Source: Bacteroidales bacterium
GTDB taxonomy: Bacteria; Bacteroidota; Bacteroidia; Bacteroidales; VadinHA17
Assembly: GCA_003501665.1 (NCBI GenBank)
Contig: DNOQ01000298.1
Location: 1 to 12,373, forward strand
Direction of reading: 5' to 3'
DNA: 12,373 nucleotides
Notes under the pieces: model-generated
Told to the model about the DNA's origin: nothing
Databases searched by the model: none
The model's input: only the letters and a program-made list of their open reading frames with translations
Part shown: positions 1-7,711 of the stretch, in pieces
How the letters are laid out: the number at the start of each line of letters is the position of its first letter
How positions within the stretch are numbered: position 1 is the stretch's first letter
Translations under genes and position numbers: made by a program

Positions 1-1211
1 CGCGACATAACGATCATATCCCTGTTCGACAGGTTGTCTTTTTCCAGGATCTTTTCTATTTTTTCCCGGTTCTTTGAACTTACCTGATCATTGCCGGAAA
101 TATCAGGCGATGTTGCTGCCGGTACCGTAGCTGTAATCTGCCCCGGTTTTTGAAGTGAATAGTTCAGCTTAACTTCGGTATATTTCATAGAAGTGCCATA
201 GCCTGCATCAGCCTTAAATCCCAGAATGCTTATTTCCATTTCAAATTTCAGGCTTACCGGCATCCAGATGTCTTCTTCGACCGGGATATAAAGCTGTTCA
301 ATGCTTATTTTACCGGCCAGATTATCATTGGTGAGATCGACACTGTGCAGACACCAGAGATCTTCAATTATATAGATGATGCCATCAAAGAGCTGCTGGC
401 TCTTAATTCTCGGTTTAACCTGGATCTTGCTGACAGTATTATTTCCCTGGAGAGTTGCTCCAAGGTATTTGAATTTATAATATGAAAAAGCCTGGGGAGA
501 AAGTGGTGAAATAGCGATATCAGCTATTACAGGCTGGTAAAAGCTTGCCTTTATTATATCCATCGGCGATATATTGTCACCCTGGTCGGGGAAAGTGCTG
601 TTGACAGATATGACCCGCTGAAAATATTTGTCGGGTGCGGTAAATTCGATCTCATTGAACGATTCCATCAAATAAACCTCGCCCTCTTTAACCGGATTAC
701 TCTGAGATGAGGCATCCCTGCCGGAATTTATCCGGATCGATCGCTGAACAAGCCTGGGGATCCTGTTGAAGACCAGATTTCCCTTAATATATACCTCAGC
801 TTTCCAGGAATTGATATAATTGAGGTAATATGGCGCCATTCCTATGGCTTTCCTCATAATATTATAGGCAGGATCCTCACCTGTGGCAGAGATCCTGACC
901 TCAGGGATCTCATAATACTGTACAGGCAGAACGACATTTCTGGTAACTGATCCTTCCGGAATTGTGATATCGTAAAAAACAGGCGAATATCCGAGGCTCT
1001 GGTAAGTTACAAGGTATTTGCCCGGGGGAAGTTTCAATTCATAATCTCCCCGGGTATTGGCAGTTGTTCCCTGCTTCAGCTCCTGGATAAAAACAGTGGA
1101 ATAGGGGACAGGTTCGCCCGATTCATTGGTTATCTTTCCTTTAAGTGCCTGTGCACCGGTTATGCCGGAATTAAGAATTATCAGGGAGAATATAATTAAT
1201 GCCCTGTTCAT
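1..1211 (-). CDS. DUF5686 family protein with N-terminal carboxypeptidase-regulatory-like domain (partial, runs off left edge)
   Basis: About 403 codons are visible without a stop, and the 3' end lies outside the window. My translation starts MNRALIIFSLIILNSG, a signal peptide with likely cleavage after A20 (GITGA/QALKG). Residues about 22-100 have the pattern of a CarboxypepD_reg-like beta-sandwich: GKITNESGEPVPYSTVFI, then NTRGDYELKLPPGKYLVTYQ, then LGY. From about residue 112, EDPAYNIMRKAI followed by Y..Y...WKAEVYIKGN is typical of DUF5686. Family members are usually around 800 residues and are predicted to end in an outer-membrane barrel, which would lie beyond the edge. They are exported Bacteroidota envelope proteins of unknown role. 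The ATG lies one base after the rsmI stop codon, so the two are very probably co-transcribed and coupled. The family call is confident; the function is unknown. Confidence 0.85.
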   Translation of the reverse strand, partial: MNRALIIFSLIILNSGITGAQALKGKITNESGEPVPYSTVFIQELKQGTTANTRGDYELKLPPGKYLVTYQSLGYSPVFYDITIPEGSVTRNVVLPVQYYEIPEVRISATGEDPAYNIMRKAIGMAPYYLNYINSWKAEVYIKGNLVFNRIPRLVQRSIRINSGRDASSQSNPVKEGEVYLMESFNEIEFTAPDKYFQRVISVNSTFPDQGDNISPMDIIKASFYQPVIADIAISPLSPQAFSYYKFKYLGATLQGNNTVSKIQVKPRIKSQQLFDGIIYIIEDLWCLHSVDLTNDNLAGKISIEQLYIPVEEDIWMPVSLKFEMEISILGFKADAGYGTSMKYTEVKLNYSLQKPGQITATVPAATSPDISGNDQVSSKNREKIEKILEKDNLSNRDMIVMS

Positions 1212-1212
1212 A

Positions 1213-1896
1213 TTAATCCACAAGTAAGCTTTTTCCTGCGACGACAATTACAATCTCCCCTTTTGGGGATTTGTTTTTATAATAGTCTGAAAGAAATGAA
1301 AGGGTTCCCCTTATATTTTCCTCAAATATCTTGCTGAGTTCTCTCGAAATGCTTGCCTGACGCTCAGATCCAAAATGAAGTGTCATTTCGTCGAGTGTTT
1401 TCACCAGCCGGAATGGCGATTCATAAAAGATCATTGTTCTGGTTTCTTCTTCGAGTGAATTCAGCCGTTTTTTTCTCCCTTTCTTAACAGGCAGGAATCC
1501 TTCGAAGCAGAACCGGTCGGACGGCAGACCTGAATTGACAAGTGCGGGAATCAGTGCAGTTGGCCCCGGCAGTGTCTCAACCTCTATTCCTCTGTCAATA
1601 CATGTCCGGACAAGTAAAAATCCCGGATCAGAAATTCCCGGAGTGCCGGCATCTGACATAAGAGCGGCTGTTTTACCTGATTCAATCATTTCGCATACCG
1701 GTTGAACGGCCTTATGTTCATTGAATTTATGATGCGACAGGAGTCTGGTCTTAATATTGTAATGCTTAAGGAGGTGACCTGCATGTCGTGTATCTTCAGC
1801 AAGAATGATATCGGCATTCCCGAGGATTTCAACTGCCCTGTATGTTATGTCTTTAAGGTTTCCGATCGGAGTAGGGACAAGGAACAATTTACTCAT
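1213..1896 (-). CDS. rsmI: 16S rRNA (cytidine(1402)-2'-O)-methyltransferase RsmI
   Basis: RsmI transfers a methyl group from S-adenosylmethionine to the 2'-OH of C1402 in 16S rRNA, in the ribosomal P site, in the cytoplasm. The 227-residue product carries the family motifs in order: VPTPIGNLKDITYRA (7-21), LAEDTRHAGHLL (32-43), SDAGTPGISDPG (81-92, SAM-binding loop of the tetrapyrrole-methylase fold), LPGPTALIPALVNSGLP (109-125), FEGFLP (131-136) and YESPFRL (158-164). It ends shortly after the last strand (GEIVIVVAG), whereas the E. coli enzyme is about 286 residues, so the extra C-terminal helical domain is absent, as I would expect for Bacteroidota. Its ATG overlaps the last 8 bases of the upstream gene (ATGAGTAA) with no Shine-Dalgarno sequence, suggesting translational coupling. 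The identification is secure. Confidence 0.96.
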   Translation of the reverse strand: MSKLFLVPTPIGNLKDITYRAVEILGNADIILAEDTRHAGHLLKHYNIKTRLLSHHKFNEHKAVQPVCEMIESGKTAALMSDAGTPGISDPGFLLVRTCIDRGIEVETLPGPTALIPALVNSGLPSDRFCFEGFLPVKKGRKKRLNSLEEETRTMIFYESPFRLVKTLDEMTLHFGSERQASISRELSKIFEENIRGTLSFLSDYYKNKSPKGEIVIVVAGKSLLVD

Positions 1897-2578
1897 TGCC
1901 CGGGAATTTTCGTTTTACAAGATCTAGAAGTTGTCGAGCAGCTTCATTTTCCTCATCATTGCCTGCATAATCCATAATTATTGCTCTTGCATTGACAAAG
2001 CTTGAGGAATTTTCGATGTCTGATATTGTCCGGTTATACAAATCCGCATTACCCTGAAAGAGTTCCCTGATGAAAAGAAATCTGTCATTAATTCCTATGG
2101 CTTCGGAAAGTCTGGTTATGGGTTTCGATTTTATGATGTCCTTGAATCCGTCGTCTTCCTTTCGTGTTCCCAGCTTTTCATTTATACTGTTGGTGCGCTG
2201 TCCGAAAGTATCAGCAAGTGTAACTGTTTCGGAACTCTTTTTTGTCATCCTGGGAGTCTCTGCTTTTAAAATTGAGGGTTCCTGGCGCCTGACCCCGGTT
2301 TTTTCCTCAGGTTTCACGGGGTTGCTTATTACGGAAAGAGGTTTCACCGGAGACGGTTTTTCCTCAACGGGCCTGATTATTGGTTCCTGCTTCACGACAG
2401 GCTCCCTGCCGGGAATATTTTTAAGTAAACGTATCACTTCTGCGGCATTTCTGCATTTGGATTTTGCAAGCTCCACCTGCAGGGATGGCACTCCCTGGTA
2501 ATTCCGTAAATCTTCAATGATCTCCACCGTTTCTTCAAGCTCCCTTATGATCAAATCGACTGTTGCATTGAAATCCAT
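1889..2578 (-). CDS. Uncharacterised protein, first gene of the rsmI unit
   Basis: I do not recognise a named family for this 229-residue protein. It has no signal peptide or membrane segment, so it is probably cytoplasmic. Three parts are visible. Residues 1-56 look like paired helices (DLIIRELEETVEIIEDLR, then VELAKSKCRNAAEVIRLLKN). Residues 57-117 are a Pro/Lys/Glu/Ser-rich linker, probably disordered. Residues 118-229 are a compact, better-ordered C-terminal region with TLADTFG, LSEAIGINDRFLFIRELF (157-174), an acidic stretch and LLDLVKRKF. The C-terminal region resembles conserved hypothetical proteins I associate with Bacteroidota, but this is memory rather than a search. Its stop codon overlaps the rsmI start by 8 bases, so co-expression with the rRNA methyltransferase is very likely. 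That alone does not prove a ribosome role. The start at 2578 lies about 35 bases downstream of the expected start point of a promoter-like element. Confidence 0.8.
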   Translation of the reverse strand: MDFNATVDLIIRELEETVEIIEDLRNYQGVPSLQVELAKSKCRNAAEVIRLLKNIPGREPVVKQEPIIRPVEEKPSPVKPLSVISNPVKPEEKTGVRRQEPSILKAETPRMTKKSSETVTLADTFGQRTNSINEKLGTRKEDDGFKDIIKSKPITRLSEAIGINDRFLFIRELFQGNADLYNRTISDIENSSSFVNARAIIMDYAGNDEENEAARQLLDLVKRKFPGNE

Positions 2579-2619
2579 GGCTATAATTGTTAATAAAACA
2601 AACCAATTAACTTACTTTG

Positions 2620-2627
2620 CAAAATTA
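2620..2627 (-). promoter_or_regulatory. Putative Bacteroidota -7 promoter element for the rsmI unit
   Basis: The minus strand reads TAATTTTG, an exact match to the Bacteroidota -7 consensus TAnnTTTG. A start point about 7 bases downstream would leave a leader of about 35 bases before the ATG at 2578. No good TTTG -33 element is seen at the expected distance, so support is partial. The element lies in the 116-base gap between this unit and the divergent tdk gene. Confidence 0.4.
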
Positions 2628-2694
2628 AATATTATTCCAGTGTCATAACGGATTATATTTACAATTTGGTGCAATACTGCTGATATTAATTTTA

Positions 2695-3276
2695 ATGGAT
2701 ATCCTTGAAAATTCTGTAAGGGTGACCGGCAGGCGGGGAGCTGTTGAAGTTATAACCGGTTCGATGTTCTCGGGAAAAACCGAAGAGCTCATACGCAGAT
2801 TACGGAGAGCACAGTATGCCGGACTTAAAGTTGAAATATTCAAACCATCGGTTGACAGACGGTATTCGGAAACAAGGATCGTTTCGCATGACGAGAAATC
2901 GATTGTTTCAACCCCGGTAGAGCATGCATCTGCTATTCTTCTTCTTGCCGGCGATGTGAATGTTATAGGAATTGATGAAGCCCAGTTTTTCGACAATTCA
3001 ATTGTTGATGTATGTAATAAGCTGGCGGATAATGGCATAAGGGTTATCGTTGCCGGACTCGATATGGATTTCGCGCGTAAACCGTTCGGCCCGGTACCTG
3101 CTCTTATGGCAATTGCAGAATTTGTTACAAAGATACATGCAATCTGCGTTAATTGCGGAAATCTTGCACACTATTCATTCAGGAAATCAAAGGAAGAAAA
3201 GGTGGTACTTCTTGGTGAAAAAGATAAATATATACCTCTTTGCAGAACATGTTATAAAGAGGCATCGGGAAATTGA
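2695..3276 (+). CDS. tdk: Thymidine kinase (type II)
   Basis: The enzyme phosphorylates thymidine to dTMP with ATP in the cytosolic pyrimidine salvage pathway. The 193-residue length fits type II thymidine kinases. The P-loop is GSMFSGKT (22-29), followed by EELIRRLRRAQYAG. SHDEKS (64-69) and the Walker B-like GIDEAQFF (92-99) supply D94 and the catalytic base E95. AGLDMDF (120-126), the lasso-loop region (FGPVPALMAIAEFVTKIHA) and SFRK (161-164) follow. Structural zinc ligands C151/C154 and C183/C186 are all present. The start is supported by the family's N-terminal pattern (LEN, then about 13 residues, then EVITGSMFSGKT). There is no obvious Shine-Dalgarno sequence. The gene is divergent from the rsmI unit and stands alone, followed by an inverted repeat rather than a classical intrinsic terminator. 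Confidence 0.96.
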   Translation: MDILENSVRVTGRRGAVEVITGSMFSGKTEELIRRLRRAQYAGLKVEIFKPSVDRRYSETRIVSHDEKSIVSTPVEHASAILLLAGDVNVIGIDEAQFFDNSIVDVCNKLADNGIRVIVAGLDMDFARKPFGPVPALMAIAEFVTKIHAICVNCGNLAHYSFRKSKEEKVVLLGEKDKYIPLCRTCYKEASGN

Positions 3277-3302
3277 TTTAACTTTAGCGATCTCCTTGTG
3301 CA

Positions 3303-3375
3303 ACCTGGTGTCTTGGTGTCTTTGTTGCAATAAGAAAATGCCACAAAGGCACAAAGGCACTAAGTGTCACCAGGT
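3303..3375. repeat. Imperfect inverted repeat built from 8-base tandem units (REP/MITE-like or RNA hairpin)
   Basis: The left arm 3308-3329 and right arm 3339-3360 match at 18 of 22 positions as inverted repeats, with a 9-base loop (3330-3338). Two of the four mismatches would be G-U pairs in RNA. The outer ends ACCTGGTG (3303-3310) and CACCAGGT (3368-3375) are a perfect inverted pair, offset by a short insertion containing the small palindrome CACTAAGTG. Each arm is itself tandemly repetitive: GGTGTCTT twice (3307-3322) on the left and ACAAAGGC twice (3343-3358) on the right. It lies entirely in the tdk/murF-alr gap. No U-run follows, so it is not a standard rho-independent terminator. I recall similar CACAAAGGCACAAAG strings between genes in other environmental Bacteroidota, but could not check. 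Confidence 0.7.
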
Positions 3376-3445
3376 CAAGATATTAGAATCTCAACTGCAC
3401 AACACGTCAAAATAGTCAGGAATTAAACAGGTTAAAATCTGAAAT

Positions 3446-5905
3446 TTGAAATTTTTATCTTCTGATATTGCCGAAATAATTCATGGTCAGCTGACAGGAA
3501 ATCCCCATCTGCAGGTTACAGATGTGGTGACTGACAGCCGTAACCTGAATTTTACTGACGGAGTGGCCTTTTTCGCGATCCGTGGCAGAAATCATGACGG
3601 ACACCAGTTCCTCTATAATCTTTACCAGAGGGGCATAAGGACTTTTATTGTGGAAAGAGTGCCTGATACAGAGGTTTATGGCGGTGCAGCATTTATTAAA
3701 ACGGCTGACAGCGTAAGGGCGCTGCAACTTCTTGCTTCACATGTCAGGAAATCATTCAGATCTCCTGTCATAGCTGTTACCGGGAGTGCCGGCAAAACTG
3801 TTGTAAAGGAGTGGCTCGCAGATATACTGGGTATGGTTGTGCCTGTGGTAAGAAGTCCTAAAAGCTATAATTCCCAGACAGGTGTTCCACTCTCGGTATT
3901 GAAAACAGATGAAAAATATAAATATGGTATTTTCGAGGCAGGGATTTCACATCCCGGAGAAATGGAAAAACTCAGGGAGATCATCAATCCCGATATAGGT
4001 GTTATTACCAACATAGGTGATGCCCATAATGAAAATTTCAGTAATATTTACGAGAAGGCTGAGGAGAAGCTGAAACTTTTTCTGCATTCTGATATAATAA
4101 TTTATTGCAGGGATCATAAAGTTCTTCACGATCTTATTTTAAGTCAGTCAGGGGCTTCCGAAAAGCAGTTGGTTGACTGGTCAGTCAATGATAATAAGGC
4201 AAAAATATCGGTTAAGAAAAGTGCCCGGGGCGAGAGAGAGACAAGAATAGAAATGACTTTCATGAACAGGGAATATCAATTTAACATACCGTTTAAAGAC
4301 CGTGCCTCGGTTGATAATGCCATTACCGTTGCATGTGTGTGTCTTGTCCTCAAAACCGATCCTGAGATAATCAGGAAAGGACTTTCGTCTCTTGTTTCTG
4401 TTGCCATGAGGATGGAAATGAAAACAGGGATCAACAACTGTCAGCTTATTGAGGATTACTATAATTCGGATCCGGGTTCACTGGGAATGGCTCTCGAATA
4501 TCTTAAGGCCCGGAAAAAAAGGAAAACTACCCTTATCCTGTCCGATTTTATACAGAGCGGAAGGGATGAAGAGGAATTATATGGCGAGATTGCCGGTCTT
4601 GTCAAGCGGACAGGTATCGACAAATTTATTGGTATTGGTCCCGTACTCTCAAGGAACAGTTCATTATTCAAAGGCTTTAATGAATTCTATTATTCAACTG
4701 ACGAATTTATTCAGAGATTTACACCATCAGGATTCAGGGATGAGGTCATTCTCCTTAAAGGTGCCAGGAGGTTTGAATTTGAAAAAATAGGCTCGCTTCT
4801 TGAGCAGCAGATACATCAGACACTGCTTGAGGTTAATCTTGATGCAATAGTACAAAACCTGAATGAATACAGGAGGCATCTAGGTCCCGGTACCGGTATC
4901 ATGGCCATGGTAAAAGCTTTCGCATACGGTACCGGCCCGGTGGAGATTGCTTCTCTGCTTGAATATCAGCTGGTAAATTATCTGGGGGTGGCTTATGCAG
5001 ATGAAGGTATTGAACTGAGAAACGCCGGGATCACTCTTCCGGTCATGGTAATGAATCCCGATCCTTCGGCATCTGAGCTGATGATAAAATATAACCTTGA
5101 ACCGGAGATTTACAGCCTGCGCTCATTTGAAAGCTTCCGGGATATTGCATCAAGACACGGACTTGTTAATTATCCTGTACATATTAAAATTGATTCGGGA
5201 ATGCACAGGCTCGGATTCATGAAGGAAGATATTGATAAACTGGCCGGACTGGTGCGATCTTGTGAAACTCTCAAAATAACATCTGTCTTTTCGCATTTTG
5301 CTGCAAGTGAAAATCCCGGATTTGATGATTTTACCCGCATGCAGGCAAAAATATTCATTGAATGTGCCGGACGGCTGAAAGAGGCGGCAGGGTATAATTT
5401 CATCCGGCATATCTGTAATTCATCAGCCATTATCCGTTTCCCTGAATATCATTTCGAGATGGTAAGGCCGGGAATAGGTATTTACGGAATAGCAGGCCCC
5501 GGTGGTCCGATACTGAAACAGGCAGGCCGGTTCATAACGAGAATATCACAGATCAAAAAAATCCGTGCAGGAGAACCCGTGGGTTATGGTTGTGCCGATG
5601 TTTCGGATAAGGATCGTGTAATTGCCATACTGCCTGCAGGGTATGCCGACGGTTTAAACAGAAGACTCGGTAACCGGAACGGTAATCTGTTCATTAAAAA
5701 CAAACGGGTGCCCATTTTAGGTAATATCTGTATGGATATGTGTATGGCCGAAATAACCGGTCTGGATGCAGCAGAAGGAGATGAGGCGGAAATTTTCGGT
5801 CCGGATATAAGTATAAATGAGATTGCAGATAAATGCCATACCATACCCTATGAAATACTTACCTCGATACCGGCACGGGTAAAGAGGATATTTTTCAGGG
5901 AGTAA
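3446..5905 (+). CDS. murF-alr: Bifunctional MurF / alanine racemase (UDP-MurNAc-tripeptide:D-Ala-D-Ala ligase fused to Alr)
   Basis: The 819-residue fusion couples two cytoplasmic peptidoglycan steps. The MurF half (about 1-450) ligates D-Ala-D-Ala to UDP-MurNAc-tripeptide using ATP. The Alr half (about 457-819) interconverts L- and D-alanine with PLP. MurF signs are TDSRN near the N-terminus, P-loop GSAGKT (113-118), EAGISHPGE (164-172), NIGDAH (189-194) and the IEDYYNSDP loop (335-343). Alr signs are the PLP lysine K490 in MVKAFAYGTG, the catalytic tyrosine Y714 in VGYGCAD, RPGIGIYG, LPAGYADGL and NICMDM. The fusion is a known Bacteroidota arrangement. The start is TTG: an in-frame TGA lies at 3440-3442 and the first in-frame ATG is not until residue 130, past the P-loop. 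Shine-Dalgarno signal is weak. The usual Asp after the Alr lysine motif (KADAYG) is Phe492 here, which I believe is normal for the fused enzymes. It converges with nadE, with 16 bases between the stops. Confidence 0.95.
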   Translation: MKFLSSDIAEIIHGQLTGNPHLQVTDVVTDSRNLNFTDGVAFFAIRGRNHDGHQFLYNLYQRGIRTFIVERVPDTEVYGGAAFIKTADSVRALQLLASHVRKSFRSPVIAVTGSAGKTVVKEWLADILGMVVPVVRSPKSYNSQTGVPLSVLKTDEKYKYGIFEAGISHPGEMEKLREIINPDIGVITNIGDAHNENFSNIYEKAEEKLKLFLHSDIIIYCRDHKVLHDLILSQSGASEKQLVDWSVNDNKAKISVKKSARGERETRIEMTFMNREYQFNIPFKDRASVDNAITVACVCLVLKTDPEIIRKGLSSLVSVAMRMEMKTGINNCQLIEDYYNSDPGSLGMALEYLKARKKRKTTLILSDFIQSGRDEEELYGEIAGLVKRTGIDKFIGIGPVLSRNSSLFKGFNEFYYSTDEFIQRFTPSGFRDEVILLKGARRFEFEKIGSLLEQQIHQTLLEVNLDAIVQNLNEYRRHLGPGTGIMAMVKAFAYGTGPVEIASLLEYQLVNYLGVAYADEGIELRNAGITLPVMVMNPDPSASELMIKYNLEPEIYSLRSFESFRDIASRHGLVNYPVHIKIDSGMHRLGFMKEDIDKLAGLVRSCETLKITSVFSHFAASENPGFDDFTRMQAKIFIECAGRLKEAAGYNFIRHICNSSAIIRFPEYHFEMVRPGIGIYGIAGPGGPILKQAGRFITRISQIKKIRAGEPVGYGCADVSDKDRVIAILPAGYADGLNRRLGNRNGNLFIKNKRVPILGNICMDMCMAEITGLDAAEGDEAEIFGPDISINEIADKCHTIPYEILTSIPARVKRIFFRE

Positions 5906-5921
5906 TTCTCAGGCTGTATAA

Positions 5922-7574
5922 TCAGTATTTTGACACCAGAGGCATAATCCTTCCCTGGCCGAATGACTTGGAGGATATTCTGAGTATCGGTGGAGCCTGG
6001 TACCTTTTGTATTCATTGTAGTTGATGAGCCGGATAACCCTCTCTGTAATCTCCCGGGTTATGCCTTCACCTGTAATACGTTCCGGAGGTTTTTGCTGTT
6101 CAATATACTGGTAAAGTATTGAATCAAGAATCCTGTATTCGGGCAGTGAATCGGTATCAAACTGGTCTGGTCTGAGCTCTGCAGAAGGCAGTTTACTGAT
6201 AATGTTTTGCGGAATGATCTCCTCATTCCTGTTGATATGGTTAACAAGTCTGTAAATATCTGTTTTGTATACATCCCCTATGACTGACAATCCTCCTGCC
6301 ATATCACCGTACAATGTACCATACCCGACAGCTGCTTCGCTTTTATTTGATGTATTCAGGAGGATACATCCTGTTTTATTGGCAACTGCCATAAGCAGAA
6401 CAGCCCTTATCCTGGCCTGTATATTCTCTTCAGTCACATCCTGTTTTTTCCCGGCGAAGAGCGGAGCAAGGTCTTCTTCAAAAGCTTTGAAGGGTTTTTC
6501 TATACTGATAATATCGTAACGGACATTAAGTTTATCTGCAAGAGCAACAGCATCACTGACAGAATGCTCCGATGAGTATCTTGATGGCATCAGCAGAGTT
6601 CTAACATTTTCATTTCCGAGTGCTTCAACCGCAAGGCACAAAACGATTGCCGAATCGATACCTCCGGAAAGACCAAGTACGGCTTTTTTGATGCCTGATT
6701 TGTTGAAATAATCACGAATCCCGGTTACAAGCGCCTTATGGATGAGTTCAACAGTGTTGCTGAACATGCCGGTTTCCGGAGGCATACCGGAAAATATATC
6801 TTCAAATGTGAATGTTCTCAGCTCCTCTTCAAAAAACGGAAGCCTGTAACAGATCTCTCCTTTGCCATTTATTATCATGGATGCTCCGTCAAATATCAGT
6901 TCGGCATTCGCACCTGTCTGGTTCGAACTGATCAGCGGAATGCCATGCTTCGCGGCTTTATTTCTGAAAACGGAAGTCTTTACATCAATTTTTGTGTATG
7001 AAAATGGTGAAGCGGATATGTTGATTATTATATCAGGATCCTGCTTTGCCAGTTCATCCATAGGGGAGACAGTGTATAATCTTTTCTTCTCGAATTCATT
7101 ATCAAACGGCTGCTCATCCCATATATCCTCACATATTGTAAGTGCAATCCTGAAACCCCTGTAAGGGAAAACCATGAATTTCCTGTCGGGCTGGAAATAC
7201 CTGTACTCATCAAAAATATCATAGGTTGGAAGCAGAGCCTTATTTGCTGAAAAAAGAATTTTTCCCTCTGAAAGTACAAGAGCCGAATTGAACAGCTTTT
7301 TTCCTTCAGGATTGGTATTTATGGTGGGAGCACCGACAATTGCAGTAATTTCCCTGCATTCCCGGGCTATTTCTTCCACCGTCCGGCTGCATTTTTCGAC
7401 GAAATCATAACGGTCGAGCAGATCAAGCGGCGGATATCCGGGAACAGATAATTCGGAAAAGATTATCAGATCGGAATTTTCCTCTTTTGCTTTTTTTATA
7501 GCCGAAATTATCTTTTCCTTATTGGCTTCAAAATTTCCGATATGGTAATTAAGCTGTGCAACTGAAAATCTCAT
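5922..7574 (-). CDS. nadE: Glutamine-dependent NAD+ synthetase
   Basis: This cytoplasmic enzyme makes the last step of NAD+ synthesis, amidating deamido-NAD+ with ATP and ammonia released from glutamine. The 550-residue product has an N-terminal nitrilase-type glutaminase domain (about 1-265). Its triad is visible as E41 (FSELSVPGYPP), K112 (NKALLPTYDIFDEYRYF) and C148 (LTICEDIWD), with the NQTGANAELIFDG segment at 218-230. The C-terminal synthetase domain (about 270-550) carries the ATP-pyrophosphatase loop SGGIDS (303-308), NTSNKSEAAVGYGTLYGD and GGLSVIGDVYKTDIYRL. The length matches the two-domain form, so no separate ammonia source is required. No frameshift or truncation is seen. It is divergent from the gldB-like gene with a 137-base gap to that gene's preferred start; no Shine-Dalgarno sequence is obvious. 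Adjacency of nadE and gldB is also known from gliding Bacteroidota such as Flavobacterium. Confidence 0.96.
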   Translation of the reverse strand: MRFSVAQLNYHIGNFEANKEKIISAIKKAKEENSDLIIFSELSVPGYPPLDLLDRYDFVEKCSRTVEEIARECREITAIVGAPTINTNPEGKKLFNSALVLSEGKILFSANKALLPTYDIFDEYRYFQPDRKFMVFPYRGFRIALTICEDIWDEQPFDNEFEKKRLYTVSPMDELAKQDPDIIINISASPFSYTKIDVKTSVFRNKAAKHGIPLISSNQTGANAELIFDGASMIINGKGEICYRLPFFEEELRTFTFEDIFSGMPPETGMFSNTVELIHKALVTGIRDYFNKSGIKKAVLGLSGGIDSAIVLCLAVEALGNENVRTLLMPSRYSSEHSVSDAVALADKLNVRYDIISIEKPFKAFEEDLAPLFAGKKQDVTEENIQARIRAVLLMAVANKTGCILLNTSNKSEAAVGYGTLYGDMAGGLSVIGDVYKTDIYRLVNHINRNEEIIPQNIISKLPSAELRPDQFDTDSLPEYRILDSILYQYIEQQKPPERITGEGITREITERVIRLINYNEYKRYQAPPILRISSKSFGQGRIMPLVSKY

Positions 7575-7711
7575 ATAATCTGTCAGAAGTTGATCCCCGG
7601 CCGGAAAGATAGCAATTTATGAGATATAAACACCCGGTGATAAACTGGATATATCAAATGTTGTCATTAATGAGGAAAGTAACTATTTTCGGGAGTTCAA
7701 AAAGAGTAAAT

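Noticed and set aside
2070..2501. Plus-strand open frame of 143 codons opposite the uncharacterised gene
   Set aside because: It is antisense to a gene coupled to rsmI, and its Ser/Phe-rich product mirrors the Lys/Glu/Pro linker codons.
2665..2694. TTTG (2665-2668) plus TAATTTTA (2687-2694) as a tdk promoter
   Set aside because: The start point would fall inside the coding sequence, yet the tdk N-terminus fits its family, so the match is likely chance.
3303..3375. CRISPR-like or tandem-array interpretation of the 8-base repeats
   Set aside because: There are only two short copies per arm in inverted orientation, with no spacers and no cas genes nearby.
3050..3415. Open frame of 121 codons overlapping the end of tdk and the inverted repeat
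   Set aside because: It is out of frame with clear tdk coding sequence, has no recognisable domain, and its tail merely translates the repeat.
7597..7604. CCGGCCGG palindrome between nadE and the gldB-like gene
   Set aside because: It is a single short palindrome with no second copy or linked regulator, insufficient to call an operator.
7619..7711. Upstream ATG extending the GldB-like protein by 31 residues
   Set aside because: The extension puts non-signal sequence ahead of a good lipoprotein signal peptide that starts with MNKAVML at 7712.
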